Shown one piece after another: positions 52,486-63,444 of a DNA stretch of 64,000 nt. The translations under genes and the position numbers were made by a program. This DNA is from Endomicrobium sp. (lineage in GTDB: Bacteria > Elusimicrobiota > Endomicrobiia > Endomicrobiales > Endomicrobiaceae). The notes under the pieces are model-generated. The model made no database searches. It was given only the letters and a program-made list of their open reading frames with translations, and had not been told where the DNA came from. Numbering within the stretch: the first letter of the stretch is position 1; the number at the start of each line of letters is the position of its first letter. The stretch spans positions 1 through 64,000 of the forward strand of contig JAISLA010000014.1 of NCBI GenBank assembly GCA_031260705.1, written 5' to 3'.

Positions 52486-52963
52486 TCATTTGCACCCTCT
52501 TCTCCCACTTTGTACATATAAGCCCTTATCACTGTCCTCAGAACCGTCGAAGGACATGTACTTAAAGCATCCCGATTCTCCCGCTTTCGCTTCTGTTCCT
52601 AGCGTCGCTCTGTATATCGTTGCATTCAGTCTCTTTATGTATTCTGACCTGTCCCAGTTAAGTTTCATTTTGTTTCATCCCTGTTTATACCTAATAGTGC
52701 TCATATCCAAGGGTAACTGTTTGTATTTCAATTCTTCGTTTATGTCATCTAATATCGGTTCAACTCCCTTTTTGTACAATCTTCAAAAAACATTATCCCT
52801 AACTAAAATCTTCTTCATTTTACTCATATTTGTTACATCATTACTTCGTATAAAAAAACAACGATTAAAAAAGACCAAAATAATCAATATTAAACCAGCT
52901 CCTAATTAAACCAGCTCCTACTACGCATACAACTAATTCGATTATGAGTAATATGAACCACAT
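52486..52963 (-). pseudogene. Decayed small membrane protein/unknown ORFs
   Basis: RBS GGAAAAGGAG then MWFILLIIELVVCVVGAGL; frame broken by a 16-bp tandem duplication; downstream MKLNWDRSEYIKRLNATIYRATLGTEAKAG... Confidence 0.4.
52889..52920. repeat. Perfect 16-bp tandem duplication (ATTAAACCAGCTCCTA x2)
   Basis: Direct reading at 52889-52904 and 52905-52920. Confidence 0.95.
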
Positions 52964-53005
52964 TTTCACTCCTTTTCCCCTTGTTCTTGAAATTGCACAT
53001 AGAGT

Positions 53006-54196
53006 TTATTTTTTTGTTCGTAGGCTTAACTCATTAAGCCTTTCTTCTTTCCAAAATTTTGCAGTCTTTTTATTTAAAATAATGCAAGTATCATTATAAT
53101 TATCTTCACCCTTGCATTTGCCCCAATTCTTTGATTTAAACCCTTCATTATTGTTTTTTTTATCGTAAATGAGTTTGATTACTGCATTGTTTCTTAAAAT
53201 AGCCAAAGCAGAATTTTTATTTTCAATAGGTATTATTTTAGTTATATCTTTTCTATTTGAATATATTTCAATTCCAATCCTATCTCTTATGAAATCGCAA
53301 ATTGTTGGGTTGCATCTATCAGTTCTTTTTCCACTTTCATTTTCACCACCTTTTTTCAAAAATTTTAGGCATATAAATGGTAACCTATAAATAGCACCGC
53401 CGCCGTCCCCACCCCCGCATACCAGCCCCAATGCAACGGCGCACGTTTCTGCTCTAATAATTCTGCCAAATAATTTACAGTCTTTGGAGGCTCTGGCGGA
53501 ACAAACTCTGGGTGTTTTTTATTGGCAGTGCCTTCGCACTGCGGAATGTTATCGTATTTAAGCCAATCCTTGCGTCCGGCCTCTACCTCTTTTTCAACTA
53601 TTAAATCCCGTTTTTTGTTTAAGTTTGCAGCAATATTTTTCTAAGTCTTTGTATAGATTACAATTTACGTTCCCATCATCACTTGTCACATAAGTGTTTT
53701 GAAAAAAATCTCCGACAAATAAAAAGCCAATGTTTGCCTGAGCAACTTGAGTTATAAAGTTAAAATCATGACCGCCTAAATCCTGAAACTCATCAAAAAA
53801 TAAATAATCGTAAAATCTTTCAAGTCTTGCCTTTATATCATCAATTATACCTTTATCTTCAGCAAACTTACCCAAACGATTATAATAAAAACATTTTTCC
53901 TCATTTATATATTGTGAATAGAATTTTTTCGGTCTGTTAAAACATATTCCTTTTATTTTATACTTGAAAAGCACAAAAGGCTTAATGCAAAAATTGTATA
54001 AAAATCCAAAATATTCTTGAGTTCTGATATTATTTGGATGATACCCAAATCTTTTTACAATTCTATTTTTTATTAAATTGAGGTTTGTATTTGTATATGT
54101 AATAATGACAAATCGTTCTTTCAAATTTAAACGATCTATCAAGTACTTGGTTTTCCCTGAACCTGCTACAGCTAATATTAGTTTTCTCTCAGCCAT
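53006..54196 (-). pseudogene. UvrD-like helicase (GajB-like), split by an insert and frameshifted
   Basis: N-part 53594..54196: MAERKLILAVAGSGKTKYLIDRLN, FFDEFQDLGGHDF, FLFVGDFFQNTY. C-part: RCNPTICDFIRDRIGIEIYSNRKDITKIIPIEN... with TKNKLYV in the next frame. Confidence 0.75.
53319..53620 (-). mobile_element. Small foreign insert inside the gajB-like gene
   Basis: Higher-GC segment with frame VEKEVEAGRKDWLKYDNIPQCEGTANKKHPEFVPPEPPKTVNYLAELLEQKRAPLHWGWYAGVGTAAVLFIGYHLYA* followed by a RBS-like GGTGGTG and ATGAAAGTGGAA; borders approximate. Confidence 0.5.
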
Positions 54197-55745
54197 TTGA
54201 TTGACTCTTTAATATATTCGGGAACTGTCAACTCATCACCCTTTTTATCAAGTAATTCAAGTGCACACTCTGTTTTGTTATTAAGTATATATTGCTTAAC
54301 ATCTTTATTTTTTTTTAATTTTTCCCGAAAAATTTCATCACAAATTTCTTTGTTATTATTATATAAAGATATTTCAAATGTATATATATCATTATCTGTT
54401 TCATAGAAAACTTTAACATTTTCACTATTATAACTTGTATAGTTGTCAACACATTTATTTTGATAGTCTTTATCATTGTCTGTAATTACAGCTGTTTTTA
54501 TTTTTAATAGATTAGCTACCTCCATATATCTTTTGAATCTCTTTCCTCCAGCAGAAATAATATGTATATCTGATAAGTTTGGCTTTTCCCCAGTTTCTAG
54601 TTCAAAAAACTTCTCAAGCAATATATATTCCGTGTCACCTTCAACAAGAATCACTCTACTTGACAATATAAATTCTAATATGTTGTTGTATGATGACTTA
54701 ACAAAAAATTTTGCTGTTTCTTCACTTAGTTCCTCTAAAACAATGGGTTTTTCGCTACTGCTGTTTAACAAAATAGAATTACGTAAATCCAATCGAGCAC
54801 TAATCAAATTATTATGCGTCGCTATAAATAACTGTTTGTTTTGGGATTCGTTAAGTCTTTCTATCAATTTCAGCATATTAATGTGACTTAAATGATTTTC
54901 GGGTTCTTCTAACAGGATTATATCAAGTTCATCTTCATTTTTTTGCAATGCAAATTCAGTTTTTATGAAACATTGTCTTCCTTTACCACGATTTTGTAAA
55001 TCAACATCGTCTTCAGTAATTGTCAAATCTGTCTCAAGATTAAATTTTGTATTATTTTTTATTGAAAATTCGTATCTGCCTTTAGATATTCTGTCATTTA
55101 AACATTTTAATACCTTTTCTTTAAATTTTAATTTAAAATTACGATATTCATTTAAATGTTTATTTTTTTCAACTTTCGAAACGGAACAGTTATAAAGTGT
55201 TTTTACAAATAAGTCGGTAGCATATTCATTGTCTATCATTGTATTATCCAATAAAATATGTTTGAATTGTTTTTTAAGATAAGTATTGTAAGTATTGCCA
55301 CTAAATTTTATGAAAGAAATTGAATAGTACTCGTACGGGAAATTATTGGTACTCTGCTTTAATATATCTGAAATATCCTTGCTGAATTCTTCTTTCGGAG
55401 AACAAATTAAACTAATTCCAAAATGATCTTTTTCTAAAGAATTATTTCTTCCAAAAAACTCTTCATCTTTTATATCGTCAAAATATAATTCAATGATTAA
55501 TTTAGGTAAAGTTTCATATGTTTTGGTTGTAAAAAATTTCTTAATAGCATCTGTATTAAATAAATTGTCTAATCCCAGTGTTTCAATTTTATGTATACTT
55601 CCCGATAAAACTAAGTCTATTGCCGATAGAATAGAACTTTTACCAGATTCATTATCTCCAACAATGCATTAATATTTTGTTTAAAATTGATTTCAATAGA
55701 ACTGAACCTCTCAAAATTAAATACTCTGAGTTTTTTAATTTTCAT
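54178..55745 (-). pseudogene. OLD-family ATP-dependent endonuclease (GajA-like) with one frameshift at the Walker A
   Basis: MKIKKLRVFNFERFSSIEINFKQNINA | IVGDNESGKSSILSAIDLVLSG... continuous to 54178; LLEEPENHLSHINM, ATHNNLIS, TOPRIM VILVEGDTEYILLEKFFE and ITDNDKD. Confidence 0.8.
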
Positions 55746-55752
55746 TTTGCCG

Positions 55753-56920
55753 TCATTTTACCACAAATATTATATCCGCCAAAGCCGAAAATCTATGAGA
55801 TCTGCCATTGAATTCAAAAGATATATTCAAATCTTCTGTTTTTTTGCCTTTGAAATTGTCCAAATATGAAATAATCGCTGGTTTCAATAAGTTAATATTT
55901 CGTTTCAATTTCCATGAATTATTAAAGTCATCTGTGTCAACAAGAATAAGAAACAAGCGATTTTCTGAACCGAATCGCATTTCTCCCTGATTTTCATAAA
56001 GCCACTTTATTAAAATTTTCGTTTTTCTTGTACTTCTTTCAAAATCTCCAATTTTTCAGCTTTTAATTTTGTCAGTACTTGACTGCAAAATACATCATTT
56101 TTATCTTTCATTTTCTCTGTTATTTCGTAAAGAATATCAGTTGGTTTTGCATTTTTGTCAAATACGATTCCTGCTTCTGCTGCTTTCTTCTTTAGGTAAG
56201 TTAATTCAATTGGTAAACCTTTTTCTTTACGCTTACATTTAACGTATTCGACACTGGCAAGTAGGTAACTTTCAAATCAAATGGAATGTCATTGATAAAG
56301 AAATCGACGTTTTTTATTTGGCCAACCGTAGGCAACACAACAGGATGTGATTTAAAAACATTTTCAATCACTATGCTACTCCAATAATTATACCAACTGT
56401 TTAAAACATAGCCTTGTACTACGGGATTGATTTCGGTTTCAAATTTTGATATGAGATTATCATAAGATGGATTTAACACTTTTACATATTTTCTCACCAA
56501 ATATTTATCTAATGAACTCCGATAATCTCCACCCCAATCGAAATTTTTAAGTTTATATAATTCCGAAACCAACTGCTGAACGTCAACATTTGTTATTTGT
56601 ACATGACTAACCTTTTTAATGTAGTCATTTAGTAGGCTATGGCTTTGGACTATATCTTGAGAGAGCAACTCAAATAATTCTCGGAAATTATCTATTTGCT
56701 TTTTAGCAGCTATGGTATAGCCTGAAAATTTTAAAAAGTCTTTTACCAACTCAACCCGGATGACTGATTTAATTTTTAACCATAGCAATCCGATATTGTC
56801 ACGATTGAATTCTTCCAATTTCTCGTTTCTATATAGATCATCCCAATAATTAAAATTTTTCATTATACTAATTATTCCTGTTTTTTTATTGGAATAAAAT
56901 GTTTCTTTCGTGGTCTGCAA
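55753..56920 (-). pseudogene. Probable type II restriction endonuclease with two single-base frameshifts
   Basis: ORF 56201..56920 continues in other frames as GLPIELTYLKKKAAEAGIVFDKNAKPTDILYEITEKMKDK... and IKWLYENQGEMRFGSENRLFLILVDTDDFNNSWKLKRN...; lies directly downstream of a DNA methylase. Confidence 0.65.
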
Positions 56921-58011
56921 ACAAATAAAATTTCCTGGCTTCCCGCGACGCTTCCTTTTCCACCTCTATCATTTTGATAGGTTTTTGTTTCAATAGTTAC
57001 ATCGCGATATTTCAGGATTAACTCCTCAAAATCTTCTATTCCTGGATAACTTTTATTGTTATAACTAATTAACCAATAGGGTATCCCTCTTGATAACTCA
57101 AACAGTTTTTCAAAAGAGGAAAAGACATCACGCTTTTTATCAAAACCGCTGTATCTCTGTGGTTCATATCGTTTAATTCCATTTACAAATTCTTTGTCTT
57201 TCCAATATTCTGTATAAGTTTCAAGCAAATGATAAAAACCCTGATAATTAGCGTGACTGTCGCAATATGGAGGATCAAAATATACTAAATCAATATTTGA
57301 TAACTGCGGCAAAAGATCCAAAATGTTTTGATTAAAACTCCTATTGTCATGTGTATTGTCAAAAACTGCATTATTGTAACTCGGCAAAAGATCTTTAAAT
57401 AACTCTTTAATTGGACGAATTAAACTTTTGTTTCGTTTTATCCTTTCAGGATCATTGGCATAGACTAAAGCCTGCATATGACCGAAATGTCCCATTGTTA
57501 TTTTCCGAGTTATACTCCGATTGATTACTGTAAAGGCAATAACTTTCTTGTACTCATTTTCCAATAAAGAAATGTTGGCTCTAAAATTATCTAAAAATAT
57601 GGCTTCTTTCTTTTCAAAAAATATATTGGTAAATGTCTTTTCAATTAAATCAAAATCATCTTTGTTAGTTGCTGACTGAAAAAGAATCGCTAAGTCATTA
57701 TTGTCTAATGTATATGATTTATTTTCAATTAAGGCCTTGCCTATTTGATTGTTGAAATTGAGGAAGTCGTTGGTTATGGTTTTAAATCCTAATTGCTTAA
57801 AGAAAAAACTGACAGATTGAGAACCTGAAAAAGCATCAAGCACAGCAGAAATTCCATCCGGTATAAATTTATTTATCCATGACAAATGGGTGTGTTTTGC
57901 CCCTAAATATTGCGGCTCAGGAAATCTATAATCAAAATATTTATATTCTTCAAAAAGCATTTCAATCCTTATTCTTAACCAGTTCCGTACATTTTCCGAG
58001 TGCGTCTTCAT
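56872..58011 (-). CDS. D12-class N6-adenine DNA methyltransferase
   Basis: YLGAKHTHLSWINKFIPDGISAVLDAFSGSQSVSFFFKQLG (motif I) and VYFDPPYCDSHANYQGFYHLLETY (DPPY). Confidence 0.85.
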   Translation of the reverse strand: MKTHSENVRNWLRIRIEMLFEEYKYFDYRFPEPQYLGAKHTHLSWINKFIPDGISAVLDAFSGSQSVSFFFKQLGFKTITNDFLNFNNQIGKALIENKSYTLDNNDLAILFQSATNKDDFDLIEKTFTNIFFEKKEAIFLDNFRANISLLENEYKKVIAFTVINRSITRKITMGHFGHMQALVYANDPERIKRNKSLIRPIKELFKDLLPSYNNAVFDNTHDNRSFNQNILDLLPQLSNIDLVYFDPPYCDSHANYQGFYHLLETYTEYWKDKEFVNGIKRYEPQRYSGFDKKRDVFSSFEKLFELSRGIPYWLISYNNKSYPGIEDFEELILKYRDVTIETKTYQNDRGGKGSVAGSQEILFVCRPRKKHFIPIKKQE

Positions 58012-59326
58012 AGGCGTTCAGCAGACTTTCGCTAAGCGATGGATGGAACATTGTTTCTCTTGATATATACTCCATACCGCTTTTGAGAATCTGAGAAGCT
58101 GTATTTATGAGTTCGTCAGAATGTGCACCTACAATCCAAAAAGCTAACGGTTTTTTAGTTGTCTTATCAACAGCGCATTTTACAAAACCCGTACGCTCGC
58201 TTTCAATAAAAGCCCTGCCGCTTGCAGTAAACGGAAACTTTCCGAAGACAATATCTTTATATTTTGAAAAATCTAATACTTTTACCGAAGCACTTTGCGG
58301 CATTGCAAAAACAGCTTGCGGGACAATAAAGTTATCGACTACAATAAAATTTCCTCTAATAGCATTTTCAGCAGCTAAGGCTCCTTCGTTTTGGGCAGTA
58401 TATGCAAGCAAATTTTTCCCAGCAATGTCTCCTACGGCATAAATATTTTCTATATTTGTTTGGCAAAACTCATTCGTATCTATAAAACCTTTCTTTGCCG
58501 TTTTAATTTCGATATTCTCCAAACCTAAGTCATTGTTCGGCGTTCTGCCGGTAACTATCAATACTTTTTCATATTTGTCTGCATCATCAAACGCATCAGC
58601 ACATGAAGTCAGCACATTAACACCTTGCCTTAACAAATTTTTTCTTATTTCTTCAGATATTTCTTTATCTTCATTTGGAAGCAGGCAATTTTCATATTCA
58701 GATAGAGTTACTTGGCAGCCAAATCCCGAAAATATCGTTGCCATTTCAATGCCTATTGCTCCACCCCCTATTATAAGCATATTTTTCGGGATTTCTTTAA
58801 GATTTAAAGCCTCTGTCGAACTTATTACTTTACTGCCGTCAAAGGCAGAACCTTTTATTATTAAAGGTTTTGTACCCGAGGCGATAATAATTTTATCTGC
58901 AAAGACTTCGCAGATCACATCTTTTGAAACTGTGCCTCTTTCATTATTCAAAACTGTAAGAGTGTTTTTACCTTTAAACAAAGCGGTGCCGTTTATAACA
59001 TCTAATTTATGTGAAGATAGTATCATTTCCATGCCTTTTCTAATATTGGCAATATTCCTATCTTTTTTTGCGATTATATTTGCAAAGATAACTGGTTCTA
59101 AAACCGCCTTAAAACCGTATTCATAAGATTTTTGGATTTTTTGTTTTGTTTTTAGCGACTGCCACAAAAATTTTGTTGGAATGCATCCACAGTTTAAACA
59201 AGTGCCACCGGTAAAAGATTTCTCTATTACTGCAACTTTTGCTCCAAGCTGAACTGCTCTTATAGCGGCAGTAAATCCGCCCGGTCCCAAACCTATGACA
59301 GCAATATCATATTTATTCAAATTCAT
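57962..59326 (-). CDS. lpdA: Dihydrolipoamide dehydrogenase
   Basis: GLGPGGFTAAIRAVQLGAKVAVIEK, GGTCLNCGCIPTKFL, NIYAVGDIAGKNLLAYTAQNEG. Confidence 0.92.
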   Translation of the reverse strand: MNLNKYDIAVIGLGPGGFTAAIRAVQLGAKVAVIEKSFTGGTCLNCGCIPTKFLWQSLKTKQKIQKSYEYGFKAVLEPVIFANIIAKKDRNIANIRKGMEMILSSHKLDVINGTALFKGKNTLTVLNNERGTVSKDVICEVFADKIIIASGTKPLIIKGSAFDGSKVISSTEALNLKEIPKNMLIIGGGAIGIEMATIFSGFGCQVTLSEYENCLLPNEDKEISEEIRKNLLRQGVNVLTSCADAFDDADKYEKVLIVTGRTPNNDLGLENIEIKTAKKGFIDTNEFCQTNIENIYAVGDIAGKNLLAYTAQNEGALAAENAIRGNFIVVDNFIVPQAVFAMPQSASVKVLDFSKYKDIVFGKFPFTASGRAFIESERTGFVKCAVDKTTKKPLAFWIVGAHSDELINTASQILKSGMEYISRETMFHPSLSESLLNAYEDALGKCTELVKNKD

Positions 59327-59554
59327 TTATCCTTTAAATGAAATTATAGTTAAAACTATTGTCACGATTTCTTTTTTGTACTCTACCCCCTGTGCCGTTT
59401 TATATTATTCTACTATTTTATTTGCCACTTTTTATGCTTCTGCTAATTTTTAATAAAGTCATTATACTCATCTTATAAAAGTAATTCAATTTCATAATTA
59501 AGTCTGCAAATTACTTTATATTTTTCACATTATTAAAGATAGCATAAAGTCATA

Positions 59555-61261
59555 TTACTTTTTAAATATCTTTAACAATTCACTTACAACTCCTTCCGGT
59601 TTGAGAAGCCTGATGGTATCTTTGCCGTCTCTTCTTGCTTTTAATTCTACATTCCCATTTGCGAGATTTTTTTCGCTGATTGTTATTCTGTAAGGAATGC
59701 CTATAAGGTCAGCATCTTTAAATTTAATTCCGGCTCTTTCATCTCTGTCATCAATTAAAACATCTAATCCTTTTGAAGATAGTTCTTTGTGTATTTTCTC
59801 CGTTGTTTCTTTAGTTTTTTCATCTGCATAATTCAGAGGGACAATTGCGACTTCAAACGGGGCAATATTGTCAGGCCATATTATACCGTCATCGTCATGA
59901 GACTGTTCTATTGTTGCAGCAAGTATTCTTGTGACTCCTATCCCATAACAGCCCATAATAATAAATTTTTCCTTTCCGTTTGCGTCAAGGTACAAGGCAT
60001 TCATTGATTTTGAATATTTGGTACCCAGTTTAAAAGTATGTCCTATTTCAATACCTCTTGAAAATTTTAATTCTTCTTTTTTACATCTGGGACAAATATC
60101 GCCGCGCATAACTTTTCTTATATCGGCAACTATGTCTGCATTGTAATCCCTTTTGAAGTTTACGTTCTTTAGGTGATAATCTTTCTTGTTTGCGCCTGTC
60201 AGCGCATTTGATAATTCAGCGACAGACAAATCGGCTATAATTTTTATGTTTTTAAGTCTTGCAGGACCTGCGAAACCTATCGGTGCATTTGTAACGGAAA
60301 TAACAGTCTGTTCATCTGCAAGCGCCGTTTCATCTGCGCCGAGCAGAGTCTGAAGTTTTATTTCGTTTATCTCGTGATCTCCTCTTACTAAAACGACAAC
60401 AGGTTTTTTGTCTGCAATATAGATCATTGTTTTTATAAATTTCTTAGGAGACAAATTCAAAAGTTTTGCAACATCTTCGACAGCACCGACATCCGGAGTA
60501 AGTATTTCTTCCGCAGGAAGCACTTCTTCTTTAGATTGTTCGATTTTTAAGCATTCGGCTTTTTCGCTGTTTGTGCCGTAACCGCAGTTACACCAGGTCA
60601 TTTCTTCTTCGCCGGTATCTGTCAAAACCATAAACTCGTGAGAAAATGATCCGCCGATTGCGCCTGATACTGCTTCAACGGCGCGGAATTGAAAACCGCA
60701 TTTTATACATATATTTGTATAGGCGTCAAACATAGTTTTATAGTATTTTTCTAAGTCGGCTTCATCGGTGTGGAACGAATAAGCATCTTTCATTAAAAAT
60801 TCTCTTGAGCGCATCACACCAAAACGCGGGCGTATTTCATCTCTGAATTTTGTCCCAAATTGATACAGCATAACGGGAAGCTGTTTATATGACTTAATAT
60901 CTTTTCTTATCAGATCGGTTACCACTTCTTCCGCAGTCGGAGCAAGACAAAACTCAACATCTTTTCTGTCTTTAAGCTTGAAAAGTTCTTTTCCATAAAC
61001 ATTCCATCTACCGGTTTCCAACAACAAAGCTTTAGGAAAAATCAAAGGAAAAATTACTTCTTGTCCGCCCGCACTGTTCATTTCCTGTCTTATTATATTT
61101 TCAACCTTTCTTAAAACTTTAAGTCCTAAAGGCAATAACTCATAAAGTCCCGATGCTAGTTTACGCATCATTCCGGATCTTACCATAAGTTTTACGGAAA
61201 CTATATCAGCATCTGACGGAGCTTCTTTTAACGTGGGAATAAGCATTTTTGAAAAAAACAT
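59555..61261 (-). CDS. proS: Prolyl-tRNA synthetase
   Basis: SGMMRKLASGLYELLPLGLKVLRKVENIIR, RPRFGVMRSREFLMKDAYSFH, GCYGIGVTR. Confidence 0.97.
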   Translation of the reverse strand: MFFSKMLIPTLKEAPSDADIVSVKLMVRSGMMRKLASGLYELLPLGLKVLRKVENIIRQEMNSAGGQEVIFPLIFPKALLLETGRWNVYGKELFKLKDRKDVEFCLAPTAEEVVTDLIRKDIKSYKQLPVMLYQFGTKFRDEIRPRFGVMRSREFLMKDAYSFHTDEADLEKYYKTMFDAYTNICIKCGFQFRAVEAVSGAIGGSFSHEFMVLTDTGEEEMTWCNCGYGTNSEKAECLKIEQSKEEVLPAEEILTPDVGAVEDVAKLLNLSPKKFIKTMIYIADKKPVVVLVRGDHEINEIKLQTLLGADETALADEQTVISVTNAPIGFAGPARLKNIKIIADLSVAELSNALTGANKKDYHLKNVNFKRDYNADIVADIRKVMRGDICPRCKKEELKFSRGIEIGHTFKLGTKYSKSMNALYLDANGKEKFIIMGCYGIGVTRILAATIEQSHDDDGIIWPDNIAPFEVAIVPLNYADEKTKETTEKIHKELSSKGLDVLIDDRDERAGIKFKDADLIGIPYRITISEKNLANGNVELKARRDGKDTIRLLKPEGVVSELLKIFKK

Positions 61262-61334
61262 GGAATCATCCTCTTTTCAGTCGCAGTGAAAATGTGGATA
61301 TAGGTCGCCATTACTGTCTTTTCACTTTGTAATT

Positions 61335-61811
61335 TTAATCTCCCTGATATCTTGAAATTTTTAATATTTTAAATTTTGTTTTGCCTGCTGGCAACTCAAC
61401 CGCAACTGTTTCACCGGCTGTATGTCCCAGCAATCCCTGAGCAAGCGGGGACTGTATTGATATTCTGTTTGCGGCAGGATCTGCTTCTTCTAAATCCACT
61501 ATGGTATATTGATAATTCGCACCGTCTTCGTCCTTTATTGTTACGCTAACGCCTATAAACACCTTGTCAGAATCAATATCCTGTTCTTCAATAATTTTTG
61601 CACAGGCTATTTTTGAGTCAAGCTCCATAATTCTGCGTATAAGATTAGCGAGTGTTTCTTTTGCAGCGTGATATTCCGCATTCTCTCTTAAATCCCCGTG
61701 TTCTCTCGCTCTTGCAATTTCATCTTGAATCAGTGGCTTTCTTTTTTGAAGGTCGGTTAATTCTTTAATAAGTTTTTTTCTGCCTTCTCTGGTTAAATAA
61801 ATTTCTGACAT
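61335..61811 (-). CDS. greA: Transcription elongation factor GreA
   Basis: YLTREGRKKLIKELTDLQ, AREHGDLRENAEYHAAKE, SPLAQGLLGHTAGE. Confidence 0.97.
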   Translation of the reverse strand: MSEIYLTREGRKKLIKELTDLQKRKPLIQDEIARAREHGDLRENAEYHAAKETLANLIRRIMELDSKIACAKIIEEQDIDSDKVFIGVSVTIKDEDGANYQYTIVDLEEADPAANRISIQSPLAQGLLGHTAGETVAVELPAGKTKFKILKISRYQGD

Positions 61812-61831
61812 TTTCTGCTCCCAAAATCATC

Positions 61832-62914
61832 TTATCTACAATAACCTTTTATCATAGAAATAATTTTTTCAACCCATTTATCTGCATTGACCTTTCCTAT
61901 AAGTTTGCCGTTTTTAAACAATATTCCCGTATTCTTTTCTCCGGCTATGCCAAAATCTGCGTCTTTTGCTTCTCCCGGACCGTTTACAATGCAGCCCATC
62001 AAAGCCACTTTTACAGGTTTAGAAAGTCTCTTTAAGTTTTTTATTGCAGAAGTTTTCTTTTCAACTTCTGAAACTATCTTTATTAGATCAACTTCGCATC
62101 TGGAACATGTGGGACATGAAACAATCTCTATTCCGGAACTTCGGAGTTCCATAGACTGCAAAAGAGAATAAGCCGTTTTAACTTCTTCAACGGGATTTGC
62201 AGTAAGAGAAACCCTGATGGTGTCGCCGATACCGTCATATAACATTATGCCAAGTCCAGCCGCCGATTTTACGGTCCCGCTGAAAATTGAACCTGCTTCT
62301 GTTATTCCCAGATGAAGAGGATAATTTCTTTTTGAAGCAAAAAATTTATATGCTTTTATCGTCGTATCAATATTTGAAGCTTTTAAAGAAACAACTATGT
62401 CTTGAAAATTGTGCTTTTCTAAAATTTTTACATGCTCCATTGCTGCACTTGAAAGAGCTTTTGCTCGTAAAAAATTATCGGAAAAATTATGAACTTTTTT
62501 TAAAGATCCGGCGTTAACTCCGATTCGTATGGGTATATGCGCTTTTCTTGCTTCTTTTGCCAAAATACTTATTTTATCTTTTGAACCTATATTTCCTGGA
62601 TTAATTCTTAATTTATCAGCGCCCTGCTTTATTGCTTCAAGTGCTATTTTATAATCAAAATGAACGTCTGCAACCAGCGGGATTTTAATACTTTTTTTTA
62701 TTCTGCCTAAATTACAAGCAGATTCCATATCGGGAAGAGAAATACGTACAATTTCACAGCCTGTTTCTTCAAGTTGTTTTATTTGTCTTACGGTAGCTTT
62801 CCAGTCTCTTGAATTTGTATTTGTCATCGACTGGACAGCAACAGAAGACCCGCCTCCTATTATAACACTGCCGATATTTATTTTTTTTGTTTCGGTTCTT
62901 TTATAAAATTTCAT
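61832..62914 (-). CDS. ispG: 4-hydroxy-3-methylbut-2-enyl diphosphate synthase
   Basis: VAVQSMTNTNSRD, LVADVHFDYKIAL, SCPTCSRCEVDL, GCIVNGPGEAKDADFGIAG. Confidence 0.97.
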   Translation of the reverse strand: MKFYKRTETKKINIGSVIIGGGSSVAVQSMTNTNSRDWKATVRQIKQLEETGCEIVRISLPDMESACNLGRIKKSIKIPLVADVHFDYKIALEAIKQGADKLRINPGNIGSKDKISILAKEARKAHIPIRIGVNAGSLKKVHNFSDNFLRAKALSSAAMEHVKILEKHNFQDIVVSLKASNIDTTIKAYKFFASKRNYPLHLGITEAGSIFSGTVKSAAGLGIMLYDGIGDTIRVSLTANPVEEVKTAYSLLQSMELRSSGIEIVSCPTCSRCEVDLIKIVSEVEKKTSAIKNLKRLSKPVKVALMGCIVNGPGEAKDADFGIAGEKNTGILFKNGKLIGKVNADKWVEKIISMIKGYCR

Positions 62915-63444
62915 TTTTAGATTAAATCAAAATCTAACTTATAAATAAAAAGGAGTTAACAATCCGTCATAATTTTTACCGCTTTTCATATTCAGATAAA
63001 AAGATTCTGTAAAAATACACCGCTTAAAAAGCTTGTGAATGTATCTGCCGATGTAAATATGCTTATTTGGGCACAATTTACCAGTTAATCTTTATCTTAA
63101 TATTCACGCTTAACAATTAATATAAACAACCCTATCAACATAATAATTTTTACTAATACTCTTATTTTGTCTCAAAGTCTCTGTGAAATATGATAGACAG
63201 CTTGATATATGCGTTATCAAAATGAGAATGGAAAATGGAAAATTTTTCAGATACTGCCTTTTGCTTTAGTGAATAGAAACAGGAGCAAATTTTATCTTTA
63301 CTGCAGACATTGCAATGTAAATTAAATAAATGATATAGCATATCACAAAATAATAATAAAATATTTTTTCTTTGATAAGTACAAATAAATAATCATCTTT
63401 TTCCGCTAAACTCCTTCTCGGCTTTATTTTCCTTATATTACGAA

